Below, piece by piece: positions 12,411-22,209 of a stretch of DNA of 64,000 nucleotides. Below the pieces are notes generated by a model. It ran no database searches. It was not told the DNA's origin and saw only the letters and a program-made list of their open reading frames with translations. The stretch comes from Folioceros fuciformis (taxonomy: Eukaryota; Anthocerotophyta; Anthocerotopsida; Anthocerotales). Location of the stretch: positions 165,778 through 229,777 of the forward strand of contig JBNGIO010006342.1 of the NCBI GenBank assembly GCA_049999805.1. Direction: 5' to 3'. Numbering within the stretch: the stretch's first letter is position 1; each line of letters opens with the position of its first letter. A program made the translations under genes and the position numbers.

Positions 12411-13298
12411 CAACCTGGCACATCACCTTTGCCACCGTTTTCAATCAGCAGTATGAGCTATAAGGAGGTCGACAGCAGGCGCACCCTGGGCACCCACACC
12501 CACTCCAGGAGAACGGTCAAGATGGGCTTCAGGTGTGCCAGCCTGAGTGGTGCATTTCTGGTCAGGGATTATTTGCAGCCTTGCATGCGCCAGGGGAAGC
12601 ACACGACAGAGTACTTGTCATTGGCTCTCGTTTGAACAAGATCTAACGACGTGGCGCACCAACGACCGAAGGTGGAGCCCAAAGAGCTTGCTGGCACGGC
12701 CTTTATCAGGGGGCCTTCACCTTCGAAAAGGATTCTTGTTTTCCTGCAGGCTCTGGCTTCAGAAGTAACTGCTGTAATTCTGGCTGTGCAGGTGTTGTAA
12801 ATCTCGTAGATTCTCAGGCTGAAGAGAAGGATAGAGAAACGTAGATCATGAATAGTCTATAGATATTTCTACATGGCTTCTAATTGGGAAGCTCGGGCTG
12901 TAGTAAACTCAGCTAGGAGGGCAAATGAATCAAGGGAAAGGGAAAGCCATTTATGCTAACCCTCTGTCAGTAGAAGCTTTAACTCCACTTCGCTTCATTC
13001 CTGCAAAACATCCCAATTCCCGTTAGCCACGCAACAAGCTTCAGTTCCCTCCAAGTTAGAGCAACCGATGCGATCGATTATGCTCAGCAGACGTGAGCCG
13101 GGCCAGTCAGGATGTGTACACTAAGATGCCTTTACCAAAACCAAAGGGTTCTCTTCTGGACTTCCCTCCATGTCCTCTACCCTGGTATTTACGTTCACGC
13201 GCAATAAGCACGAAGGCTGGAGTAAGTGAAAATTTTAAGCTAAAAAAGACTAAATCTGCCAAAGATAATCAATGGGAGGCGCAATATAGCCGGGCAGA
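12411..13298. other. Intergenic, convergent 3' regions
   Basis: This lies between the convergent SPX (+) and plastid glycine-rich (-) genes and probably contains both 3' untranslated regions. No coding or RNA feature is recognised. Confidence 0.5.
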
Positions 13299-13916
13299 CT
13301 ACGTTGGGGACAGCTTCTTCTTCCTCTTGAACGCATTCTTCCCCTTGTAAGGCTTGTCGTTCTCCTTATCCCTCATGAACCCTAGAAAAAGCAGTAACCC
13401 CCAGAAGAAGAATCCTCCGGCACCCCAACCCCCACCGCCACCCCCCCCCCCCCCGCCACCACCATCTCGAGGGGGGAGACCACTCCCGCCATCGTCAATC
13501 TTTGGAGCCGACGCCTTAGCTGCAAAATGGAAAACATATCGGGATCCATAAGAAGAGATTCAAAAAATCGAAAACAACATACATTGCAAACAGGCCGAGA
13601 TGTAAGAAGTGGTGTTGTTACATTCAGCAGGAGCTCTGTTCGCCACAGCATTTTGGTGCTGGATAGTTTGCTGCTCAGCTTGGGAGACAACCACCTGCAC
13701 GCAAAAACATGAGTCCGAAAACAGAACTCACCCGTTAGAAAATTCCGGCCCTGTGTTGGAAGCAGCCATGCCTCAAGGAATCCAAAAACAAGCTACAAGG
13801 CATACCGGTCTTTTCATGCAGACAATTCGAGTCTGTGTCTGCCGAACAGATGTGCTGGATATGCGAATTTGCGATGGACAAGCCCCGCAAACGCGAAGCA
13901 GCCCTGCTTCACTCAT
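13299..13916 (-). CDS. Small plastid-targeted glycine-rich membrane protein
   Basis: Assembled from the minus strand as exons 13806-13916, 13622-13694 and 13299-13519, giving 134 residues. Junctions are CCG|GTATGC...GTGCAG|GTG and GAAT|GTAACA...TTGCAG|CTA, and phases agree. The N-terminus (MSEAGLLRVCGACPSQIR) is Ser/Arg-rich with few acidic residues, as in a transit peptide. The middle is Gln/Ala-rich. Next come DDGGSGLPP, a run of about twelve Gly, a hydrophobic stretch GGFFFWGLLLFLGF, and a basic tail KNAFKRKKKLSPT. The Gly-run plus Phe/Leu membrane segment resembles a conserved plant chloroplast family (YELLOW LEAF 1-like); that match is from memory and uncertain. Its poly-G tract gives the C-run on the plus strand. 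Confidence 0.65.
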
Positions 13917-14690
13917 GGTTACCTCCGAAAGATTCAGCTCAACCTTGGTCCTATCATTTCACCACAAAAATCACTGGGCAATCCCACTCGAACGTTTTAC
14001 TCCACGGAGGGCGGCATCTGTCTGATGTACGATACTACCTTCAGGAATTCACCACCGAATTCCAAGCCACTAGGCTGCAAAACAGCTGCTGCCAGTCGCA
14101 AAAAACCATCGGCCAGAACTCCTCTCCGATCTTCCCTCCGCCACCGCAATCCAAGAAATTAGCAGCAAACTGGTATGGGAATTCGAGGATCAGTCCGGCC
14201 CACCTTTGACACCAGGAAAGGTATCAAACCATAACCTCACCAACAAATAGAAAATCCAGCTAGACTTGAACGCGAACATGAGCCTGCATATATACATTAG
14301 GGCAGAGAAGGCGTGGTCTACTCTTGAAGTATCAAGACCGAAACCGGGATCTCCCGGAAGACGATCCCGAGATGTCACGGGCCATGGCAGATGGAGAGCC
14401 AGACCCACCAATGTCCCTGGATGGCTCGTTCTTCTTTCCCGAAAGGTCTGTATTGCCTGTTTTCCCGTCACAAAAGATTGCAAATGGTGGTGTTAATTTT
14501 TCGGCTGTTTAACAACATGCTACTTGACGGTCCTGGGTGTGATGCAGCTATGTCACTGGAGTTTACACCTTTGGACCTCATAAACTGGAGGTTTTGTGCC
14601 TGCAATCCTCGTCAAGTACCTGTGCTTGTGCACTTGATTTTTTTTTTGTGCTCTTTGATACTCCTTGGCTCCTGACGTGCTCCCACGTTC
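13917..14690. other. Divergent upstream region
   Basis: Sequence between the divergent plastid glycine-rich gene (-) and the methyltransferase remnant (+). A short plus frame from about 14372 (MSRAMADGEPDPPMSLDG) might be a first exon of the methyltransferase gene, but nothing confirms it. Confidence 0.3.
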
Positions 14691-14701
14691 AATTTCTTGA
14701 G

Positions 14702-15833
14702 CAGCCGATTACAACCTTTCTGGTCAACTTATATGGCCTGGAGCAGAGTTCTTGAATGACTTTGTGCGAGCACTCGAAGAGCATGGCACAATTGAATGCA
14801 ATTGAGCTAGGTACAGGCGTTGGTCTGTGGCTTCTATCCTTGACTGTGCTGCTTGCTTGATGCTAGTTGCCAAGTGGACTGAACTTATTGCCTGCAATTG
14901 CGAAGCTCAATTTATGGATTGTCGGATAGGGTTGAGAATTACAGTGGTGACTCATGCTGGTGATATGGAAGAACTTACGGGTCTTCTGTGTGCCCATTTC
15001 TGCCGAAAAGTGGTCATGACTGATCATAATGACGTTGTTCTTCGTCTAGGGCTGTTTACTACTGGTTGAAGCATCAGGAGGAGTCTCTGGGCAACTCATG
15101 TGTGTTTCACACTGCAGCTTGGCTGATACATGGAAGTCCTGTATTGTTACTTTACACTAAGTTCTGTGTAAGCAGGTCTTGGAGAGGAATATTGAACTAC
15201 AATCTGCGGATTCGTCTTCTGGCCCAATTGAAAGTGAGATATTGTTAATCTCTTGGTTGTTTTGAACTGCAGGGAACGTGAATTGTATGCTTGGGAGGTT
15301 GTTTCTCACGCATACTCCTTGACAGGTGTGGAGTGTCGAAGTTGGGATGGGGCAGTGAAGCACATCTGAAGTTGATTGCAGAAAGTCACCCCGAAGGTTT
15401 TGCTCATCTCATAGGCATACTATCCTTCTCAGTAGGAGCTTGGTTCCTTCACAAAGACAGGGATCACGCTATCATTAAGACAGCATCCCTCTGCTCTTCA
15501 GGACAGTTCAGCAGCTGATGAGCTTACGCTGCACCTTCATTCTTGCCTACATTTCAAGATCTCCGAGGTGTGGAACCTCCGGCAGTGGTGAATCCGTTAT
15601 AAGAGGAAGTCACGCATGTCTAGAAACCTAATTTGCTTGGTTTACAAACTGTACAGCATGGACGCAGCCCTCCTGGCCGTGGGATCCAGCTTCAACATGA
15701 AGCCGGAGAACGCTTCTGGACCAGAAGACGCGGCATTGGTGGAGCGTATGAAGGAGTGGCGTATGAAATCACTGTGTGAGGCACATCGTAATCACTCTCT
15801 CAGCTGTCAGTTAATGGGTTTCAAGACAATTTA
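14702..15833 (+). pseudogene. METTL21-type SAM-dependent methyltransferase, apparently broken
   Basis: Pieces of a class I methyltransferase occur in order on the plus strand: DYNLSGQLIWPGAEFLNDF (near 14710), the SAM-binding motif NAIELGTGVG (near 14800), TGLLCAHFCRKVVMTDHNDVVL (split here as TGLLCAHFC then KVVMTDHNDVVL, near 14975-15045), VLERNIELQSADSSSG (15177), SKLGWGSEAHLKLIAESHPEGF (given as its parts SKLGWGS and HLKLIAESHPEGF, near 15340), SIPLLFRTVQQLM and FILAYISRSP (15485-15560), and MDAALLAVGSSFNMK (15659). Several junctions look like real introns, such as CCGAG|GTGTGG...ACAG|CATGGA. A frame change lies between the first two blocks, and the usual GADI-type segment after HPEGF is scrambled. 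Family members methylate lysines on proteins. It could be a recent pseudogene or be affected by assembly indels. Confidence 0.6.
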
Positions 15834-16113
15834 ATACACGAGAGATGATTGCAAGAGCCGTGGCAATCTGCTTTTAGCAACAACCATGTCGGTCAGATTT
15901 CAGCATTCCAGCCATGATGACCTTCTAGTTGACTGGCATCTTACAACCAGACTTCAACACTCCTGCCATGCGGGAAATTCTAAGCGAATGGCATCTTACA
16001 TCCAAACTTCAACATTCCTGCCATTAGGAATTTCTAACTGACTGGTATGGTACAGCAATGGACGTAGGCAAATGCTTCGTCGGTAGAAGCAGCAGCGTGG
16101 GACTTCGTAGGAT

Positions 16114-16734
16114 TCACCGTGTCGCTGCCAACTTATCCCTGCGTACGGCGTTAGCAAGGTTTTGCTCCCATAGCTCACACCGTATGGGCATCTCCACTTC
16201 ATAGAAAGGATTTTTCAAGACGTAGTCGCTGTACAGCTCATACACATTCCGCAGCAACACGTCCATGCCAGGAGTGCCCGGTTCACAAGCTACAAAGAAC
16301 TTTGTCCCTGCACAAAATGGTGGTTCTCAGTATTGGGGAAGCAGAAACCTAGTCTGGCAAACGAAATTCCTGGGAGGGGGGAGGTGAAACAGAAACCCTA
16401 CATTCACGAGCAACCTACCAGTGAGTGACTGGAAACAGTGTAGATCAAATGTATCAGCCTCCAGCATTTCGATGCCTGTGCAGCCAAGTGTCGGGGAGAG
16501 CTGCTGAGAGATGGCATGCATGGAATGCCACAGACTGGCTAGTCTCAGGCTGTCGTTTGTATCGAGCCGTCCCGTAGATCCATAGTCCTGCGTCCACAGC
16601 ACCACTTTCGATCATTTTCTGTCTTGAATCGACAATCTCCCCTGCTACCTCGTTTGATGGATAAAGATTACCTTGTAGAAAATCAGGCCGCCCGATTTGT
16701 TGATGACGAAAAGGTTGAAGATGCTTGCCGCCAT
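16114..16734 (-). CDS. TRS23: TRAPP complex subunit 4 (TRS23)
   Basis: Exons on the minus strand are 16672-16734, 16419-16587 and 16114-16307 (426 nt, 141 residues), with GT-AG junctions and matching phases. Length equals that of plant TRS23. Visible conserved blocks are [15 protein letters not shown] at the start, [20 protein letters not shown], the [21 protein letters not shown] block (positions about 54-74), [31 protein letters not shown] and [16 protein letters not shown]23 is a longin-type core subunit of the TRAPP complexes, which act as exchange factors for Rab1/RabA GTPases at the Golgi. The gene was recovered only after splicing. It starts 265 bp downstream of the reductase stop, on the same strand. 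Confidence 0.93.
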
Positions 16735-16999
16735 TCTGTCACCAGTTCTGATGCATGGTGGAATGGCGTTAGACTAAGTTAGGGCACTCACTATCCGAGC
16801 CCCAGAATGCTTACTCGAGTCGTAGACTTGGGGCACAGTTCCCAGCTCAATTCACCAGCTGAGATGCATCTCACATGCTGGCATGCGGAGACGGGTGCAT
16901 CGGTGAACGTGACGAAACGATTGCATATATATTTTCGGTACATAGACAGCTTAACAGTAGTGCATTATTTATGTTTCCGAAACCGAAGCTAGATCTGGA

Positions 17000-18594
17000 C
17001 TATTCCTCTGCTTCCTCCTCTTCTTCATCCTCCACAGGACCAGGTTTGATCAAGGGGCTGGTCCTGCTAGTGTACAAGCCAAACGCCATGCCTGATGGAG
17101 AGTAGGCAATCAAAAATCGGTTGAAGACTTCGTTCGGGGTGTTGTATCGCACATCAGGGTACAGTTCGGTGACTTCAACTGCGTGTGGGGGAAACGTCTT
17201 GCCCTGATACAGGTAGCCTTCTCCTTTCACGAAGATGGTGTATAGCATAGCCTGCGCGATATTTTGAGGGTACGGAACATCTGTGCAAACAAATGGAAGG
17301 CTTTCTCCTTGTGAGTTCAGAGTTGCAGAAACAGGGGTTGGGATTTTTGTGGTGGTCGAGGGATTCAGGGCAGGACCTTGAATGAGCTGTTTGAACTTGG
17401 CATCAGGTAGTTCCTCCTTCTCCAGCTTTTTCTGGTTCTTCACCTCCCACATCTTGATGGCTGCTTTCTGGGTCATGATGTTGTCCTTGGGAAGAAAGTA
17501 GAGCAATTTGTTCTCGGCTCTTAGATCGTCCACGGACTTGATGGTGTAAGTGGCAACATCCTCTTCATCCATGAAGACCGCTGTACGGATAGGTGCCATG
17601 TCTCAGTCCCATCAACGTTTTGCGACTGAAGATGCAAGGGTTTGTACAAGTGACCTGACATCACCTTTCACTTCCCCTGTTCCATAAACCACCACTTTCT
17701 CTTTGGGAGGTTCGAGAAAGTTCCTTTGCCCAAGATTGGCTAAGAACCTGCCCGCAAAGGCTCCAGTGATGAGATACGTGTAGGGTATCCCTGCTTGCTG
17801 TAGCGCCTTTCGAATCATCATCTTGGTTTGGAAGTGGTTTTGCAGGCAGTCGAAGGGCGGCCACGTTGCGCGCTCCACATCAATGGCAGAGAACTCTGCA
17901 GGGTAGAATCTCTGAAAGGAAACCACTCAAATCAACCCGCGTGCACAAGACAAACCCAAGCCCGCAAACAAGCATCAAGTCCTCCCTCTTATCCCCAACA
18001 ATTGGAAACTCTGATGAAGGCACATACCTCGGCTCTTTAAGGTTGCACAATGCTTGACGTCATGTAATTCAAGGCATCTGTTCACACGAGCAGATACATT
18101 TGGCACACGAGTCTCATGATGCACCATACGTACCTTCCTACATGCAGACACACTGCTGCACATTTACCTTAATCTTCTTCTTATCTTTGTTCACCTCCTT
18201 GATGGCCTCAATGAGCTTCAGCTGATCCGCTGTCTGTGGTGAGCCCACTGCGGAAATAACAACATTCACCAGCTTCAGCGCAGCCAAGAGGCTGGCATGG
18301 TCGTTCAAGTCCCCCTGCCCACCACCCAACCCAACATCTCGTCACACACCTCCCCGTATTCCAACTGCCACAAACACTCTCCCTGCCAACCACACTCCTC
18401 ACCTGCAAAATCTTGATCTTCAGCTCCTTGAAAACCCCCAGCACCTCAACCTTGGCCGGATCGGTGCTGGTCATGGTACCGGGCCTCACAAGCACCCATG
18501 TGGGATGCCCTGCCAGCGCACTGGCCCTGGCAATATGCTTCCCAATGTAGCCCGTGCTTCCTACAACGAGAATCTTGCCCTTCTTCTTCGCCAT
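17000..18594 (-). CDS. NmrA-like reductase of the PCBER/LAR/isoflavone reductase type
   Basis: Exons are 18403-18594, 18168-18314, 17665-17911 and 17000-17580 (1167 nt, 388 residues). Splice sites are GT-AG and phases match. The Rossmann NADPH motif GSTGYIGKHIARAS is at the N-terminus, followed by VLVRPGT. RFYPAEF replaces the usual RFLPSEFG. The catalytic Lys context is FQTKMMIRKALQQAGIPYTY, followed by FAGRFLANL and VFMDEEDVATYTIKSVDD. These enzymes reduce phenylpropanoid-type substrates (phenylcoumaran, leucoanthocyanidin, isoflavone); the actual substrate cannot be read from the sequence. It is about 70 residues longer than PCBER, closer to LAR in length, and ends in an acidic run (EDEEEEEAEE) not typical of PCBER. 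Confidence 0.88.
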
Positions 18595-19914
18595 CCTTCA
18601 GCAACAAGCATCTATCTCACCCACATCGTCCCTCTCGCAGCTAAGCCATCCAGGAGAAGTGTCCCACTCCCATGAAGGGTCAAACGAACCGACGTTTCCT
18701 TCGCCCACTCATGCCAGTTAGGTCGAGCCCAAGGTTCCCTGTCCCAACTACAGCTAACTAACTTGCAGACGTCGCAGTTTCAGTTAAACACAAAGTTACG
18801 TACAATGGCCAAGTTATTTAGCTAGAACCAAGTTAACAAGTTAATACTTAGGTTCCTGGTTTGATTCGCGCGACAGCGAAGTGGTGACGATAACGAGAGC
18901 GTACCACGTTATGAATCAGCAGGAGCAGAATCACATACTGCTGTCAGTGTCCAGGCCTGGAATCGGCTCACGAGGTTGTTGTGTGACGGAGGCCCGACGC
19001 AGTTGTGTTCACGTCCCTCTTACCGGCGGCTGCCTAATCGTTGTCCTTAACCTAACTGTTTATGACACCTTCCCATTGGACCAACGGGCCCAGGCTACCG
19101 GTTAGCTGTCTCCCGACACAGCAATGGGGACGTGACGTCCTCTCCGCCTTCGGCTTCACGCTCTCGCGCCTGTCCGCCGCTCCGCATTGTGCTATTGCAT
19201 CGGAAAGCTTCTCGATCTTTTGGCACTTCCATAGCGCATCTCTGCTCGGCTGCTCGGCTTCTGCATATCAAGGTAGCAGCGATCGCGCGGAGCTTGATCC
19301 CACGGCGAGCGATCGGCTTGGCTTATTTTTGCTTGGAGTTGTGTTGGACGATTAGAGGTCTGCATGTGGCGTGGCGGTGACAGTTGTTGTGGAGCTGGTG
19401 AGCTTGGAAATCTTGTTGATTCCGGGTGCTGAATCTCAGGATTCCGTCGTGGTCGATTTGATCAAGACGCGGTGATTGTCGGTGAGGAGAAGCTGGTCTG
19501 AGGTTAATTGAGATCGCATCCAGCCGAAGTTCATTACCGTCGTCGACTGTCACAGTGGCCTCCATTTTGATCGGAGTCCTGGGACTGCGTTTCGGGTGCG
19601 AGACCATGGCCTTCCGCATTCCAGCTTCACGATCTGACTGACAGCTCACTACCAGTTTTTGACGTGCTTCGCGCTGCATTGCTTTGTCGCTGTTCCTGTT
19701 GCGTGTGACCTGTTGGTGTCTGCGGTCCTGAGCATAGTTAGCGTAAGGAACTTTGAATTGTAGAGCACATTGTCGAGAGTTTTTCTTCGTTTGCAGACAG
19801 TGTGGTTTTAGTGAGTGTGAACTGTGTGGTATGGGTATGCTCCCGAGCTTCGTCCGGTCGTACTCTGTGTTCTGCAGCCGCATTGTGATCGTGTTGTTTG
19901 AAATCGTGCAGGCC
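18595..19914. promoter_or_regulatory. Divergent intergenic region
   Basis: Sequence between the start codons of the reductase (-) and the phytocyanin (+). It should hold both promoters and leaders. No specific element is recognised. Antisense open frames over 19323-19916 lack any domain and are probably chance. Confidence 0.5.
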
Positions 19915-21306
19915 ATGTCGTCAGGAATTTCAATGAGCAGTCACTGCCTTCGGGTCGTACTGCTGTTCCTCGTTTTGTCTTTGGTCATCAAATCAACTGA
20001 TGCCTACGTGTTCGAAGTGGGTGGCCTTCAGGGCTGGACGAATTGGGATCAGGATACAGAAGGTGTGCCAGATTACAACGCATGGGCTTCTGGCCAAGGT
20101 ATCGAGGTTGGCGATTCGATAGGTACGTTCAGATATAGTGAACTCAATTGGAGGTGCAGACATTTGCCACAAAAGTTCATCGGGCTTAACCGATGTGCAA
20201 TCGTCTTCCAGTGTTCTCATATGCCCCGGGATTCCATACCGTTATGAGGTTCAATTCGGAGCGAGCTTATAACACATGTGACTTCACCCAGGCAACGCAG
20301 CTTGATGATGGCTCCAGTGGCACTTACGTGGTAAGTTCTATCGATGTGTGCATATTTGTGTCAGAATTTTTGAGAGATACGGACAAGAATGTGATTGAGC
20401 AATTGGTTAATGGTTGATACGGCAGTCAGCAGCTACCAGGATTCTGACCCTCTTTGGAACATTCGAATTGCAGTGGCACCCAACATCTGGCGGGGTATTC
20501 TTCTTCGCATGTGACCAATCTGTCGAGAGCACGGGTACTCACTGTACCCAAGGACAGAAGGTGGCTATCACGGTGCTTGCCAATTCCGCAGTTAGCCCTT
20601 ATTTAAGTCCCGCTCCCGGCATCCCCGCCCCGGAATCCCCGGCCCCACCCCAGGGTAGCCCATCCAAGCCACCGAGTATCTCAGCGCCTCTACGGGAACC
20701 AACAAGCAGTCCGGCAACTTCTCCTTCTGCGTTCGTTCCTGCATCTCCACCAACGCACATTCCAGCAGTCCCTCCAGTTGGTCCACCCTCCGTGGGAGTT
20801 CCCGTAGCTCCCCCTACAGATAGTCCGCTCTCTGTTCCCGCCAGTCCACCTTCTATTCCAATTGCTCCACCAACAGGAACTCCGGCATCTGCTCCTTCAG
20901 ATACTCCGAATGGCTCACCAGCAGCATCCCCGGCTTCCACCCCACCAAGTCCACCGGAGGTGGCAGTTCCCGTAGCTCCTCCGACGCTAGCTCCGGTATC
21001 TGCTCCTGCAGGTTCACCAAGGTCGGCAGCTCCAGCGAATCCACTGCCATCAACGAGTCCCGGTGCAGCAGAATCTCCACCGCCACCGCAAAATATCATC
21101 CTGTCTCCAGCACTATCACCGGTGAGAATGGATTTCCTTGGTCAGCATCTGTGCCTCGAAAATGCTAGATGGAATGATGACCTGATAAGTGCTAATTGGT
21201 TGGACTTTTGTAATGGCAGTATTTCAATGGAGCTGGACCAGCTGCAAGAATTTCATGCAGGTGGATGTTCGCTGTTGCAGCACTGCTGATAGCCCACATC
21301 GCTTAG
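19915..21306 (+). CDS. GPI-anchored phytocyanin (uclacyanin/early nodulin-like) with Pro-rich domain
   Basis: Exons are 19915-20122, 20212-20330, 20474-21121 and 21220-21306 (1062 nt, 353 residues) with consensus splice sites. The start gives a signal peptide (VVLLFLVLSLVIKSTDA). The plastocyanin-like domain follows: YVFEVGGLQGW, the first copper His in FSYAPGFHTVMRF, a disulfide Cys in YNTCDF, and the ligand region FFFACDQSVESTGTHCTQGQK, given here as FFFAC and GTHCTQGQK, with Cys, His and a likely axial Gln. Spacing between the copper Cys and the second His is longer than the usual four residues. A long Pro/Ser/Ala-rich arabinogalactan-like region precedes the last exon, which encodes a hydrophobic GPI-attachment tail (MFAVAALLIAHIA). 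It would be a cell-surface blue copper protein; physiological role unknown. Confidence 0.9.
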
Positions 21307-21861
21307 TGACGTTTGTTAGAGCGTTGATACCGGGCAGCGGGCTGTTTGTTGCTGTAATGCATTCACCCTTCGCACCTGCGCCTCGAGCACTTCAACACGT
21401 GGAGAAGTATGGAGCAAGGCTAGTGCCTGGTCTTTGTGGTGTGTATTCGCCACAGCCGCTGAACTAAATTTCCTGCAGCCAGGCCTCTCAACGAGACACC
21501 GAGCTGTTTCCGCTAGCTTTGACAGAAATAGGAGTTAGAATTCTTATTTTTGTAGTGGATGGGTCGGAAGGTCGCCTGAGGAGTCTGAATTCGTGAGTCT
21601 GACTGAACTCTACTTGCGTCGAACCTACATTTCACAATTGAATAATGGGGATATGCAATGGGGCTGCATTTACTTGACACTGTAGGGTTACTTAACACTA
21701 ACCATTGAGTTGTTATCTAATTAGATATAAAGTCTTGGCTCCTAACACAATCACTCCTTTAGTATCTTGTCTTCCTCAAGTTTCACATTGTGCTGCTGAC
21801 AAATATGCTAAGAACCAAAAAAAAAATATTCTCTTAATAATCTATAACAAGGTTAACAAGG

Positions 21862-22173
21862 TTACGAAGGTGGTAGATCAATACACTTCTTACATGAAGG
21901 ACATGTATTGTTGTAATACAACCAACTCACAACACATTCTAAATGAAATGGATGTCCACAACAAGGACAAAGATACATAATACGTGCCACAGGAGGGCAT
22001 TCCAAACATATTAAACAAATGTCATGTGCTGAGAGAATAATAATCATCTTAATCCTCTCAGAAAGAATACTTAGGATATTAATATTATTTCTCTGAACTC
22101 TCAATAAGTTATGACTACATATCCCACTATCAAAAAAGTACAAACCTAGGAGATGGCCTAAGCAAACTCCCAA
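21862..22173 (-). CDS. Small RING-H2 finger ORF
   Basis: A 103-residue open frame on the minus strand. Its C-terminal half has a RING-H2 zinc site: CLIC, then CGHPFHLEC, then CPSC about 20 residues later. RING-H2 domains recruit E2 ubiquitin-conjugating enzymes. The N-terminal half shows nothing recognisable and may be read-through of an intron or non-coding DNA. Surrounding DNA is AT-rich with no neighbouring exons found, so this may be a gene fragment. Confidence 0.5.
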   Translation of the reverse strand: MGVCLGHLLGLYFFDSGICSHNLLRVQRNNINILSILSERIKMIIILSAHDICLICLECPPVARIMYLCPCCGHPFHLECVVSWLYYNNTCPSCKKCIDLPPS

Positions 22174-22209
22174 GCAACAATGTAAGAAGCAAAAAAACTC
22201 TAGTACTTA

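Noticed and set aside
19323-19916. 197-codon minus frame upstream of the phytocyanin
   Set aside because: No recognisable domain and it overlaps the probable leader of the phytocyanin gene.
20599-21099. Gly/Ala-rich 166-codon minus-strand frame
   Set aside because: It is the complement of the Pro/Ser-rich phytocyanin region; such repeats keep several frames open.
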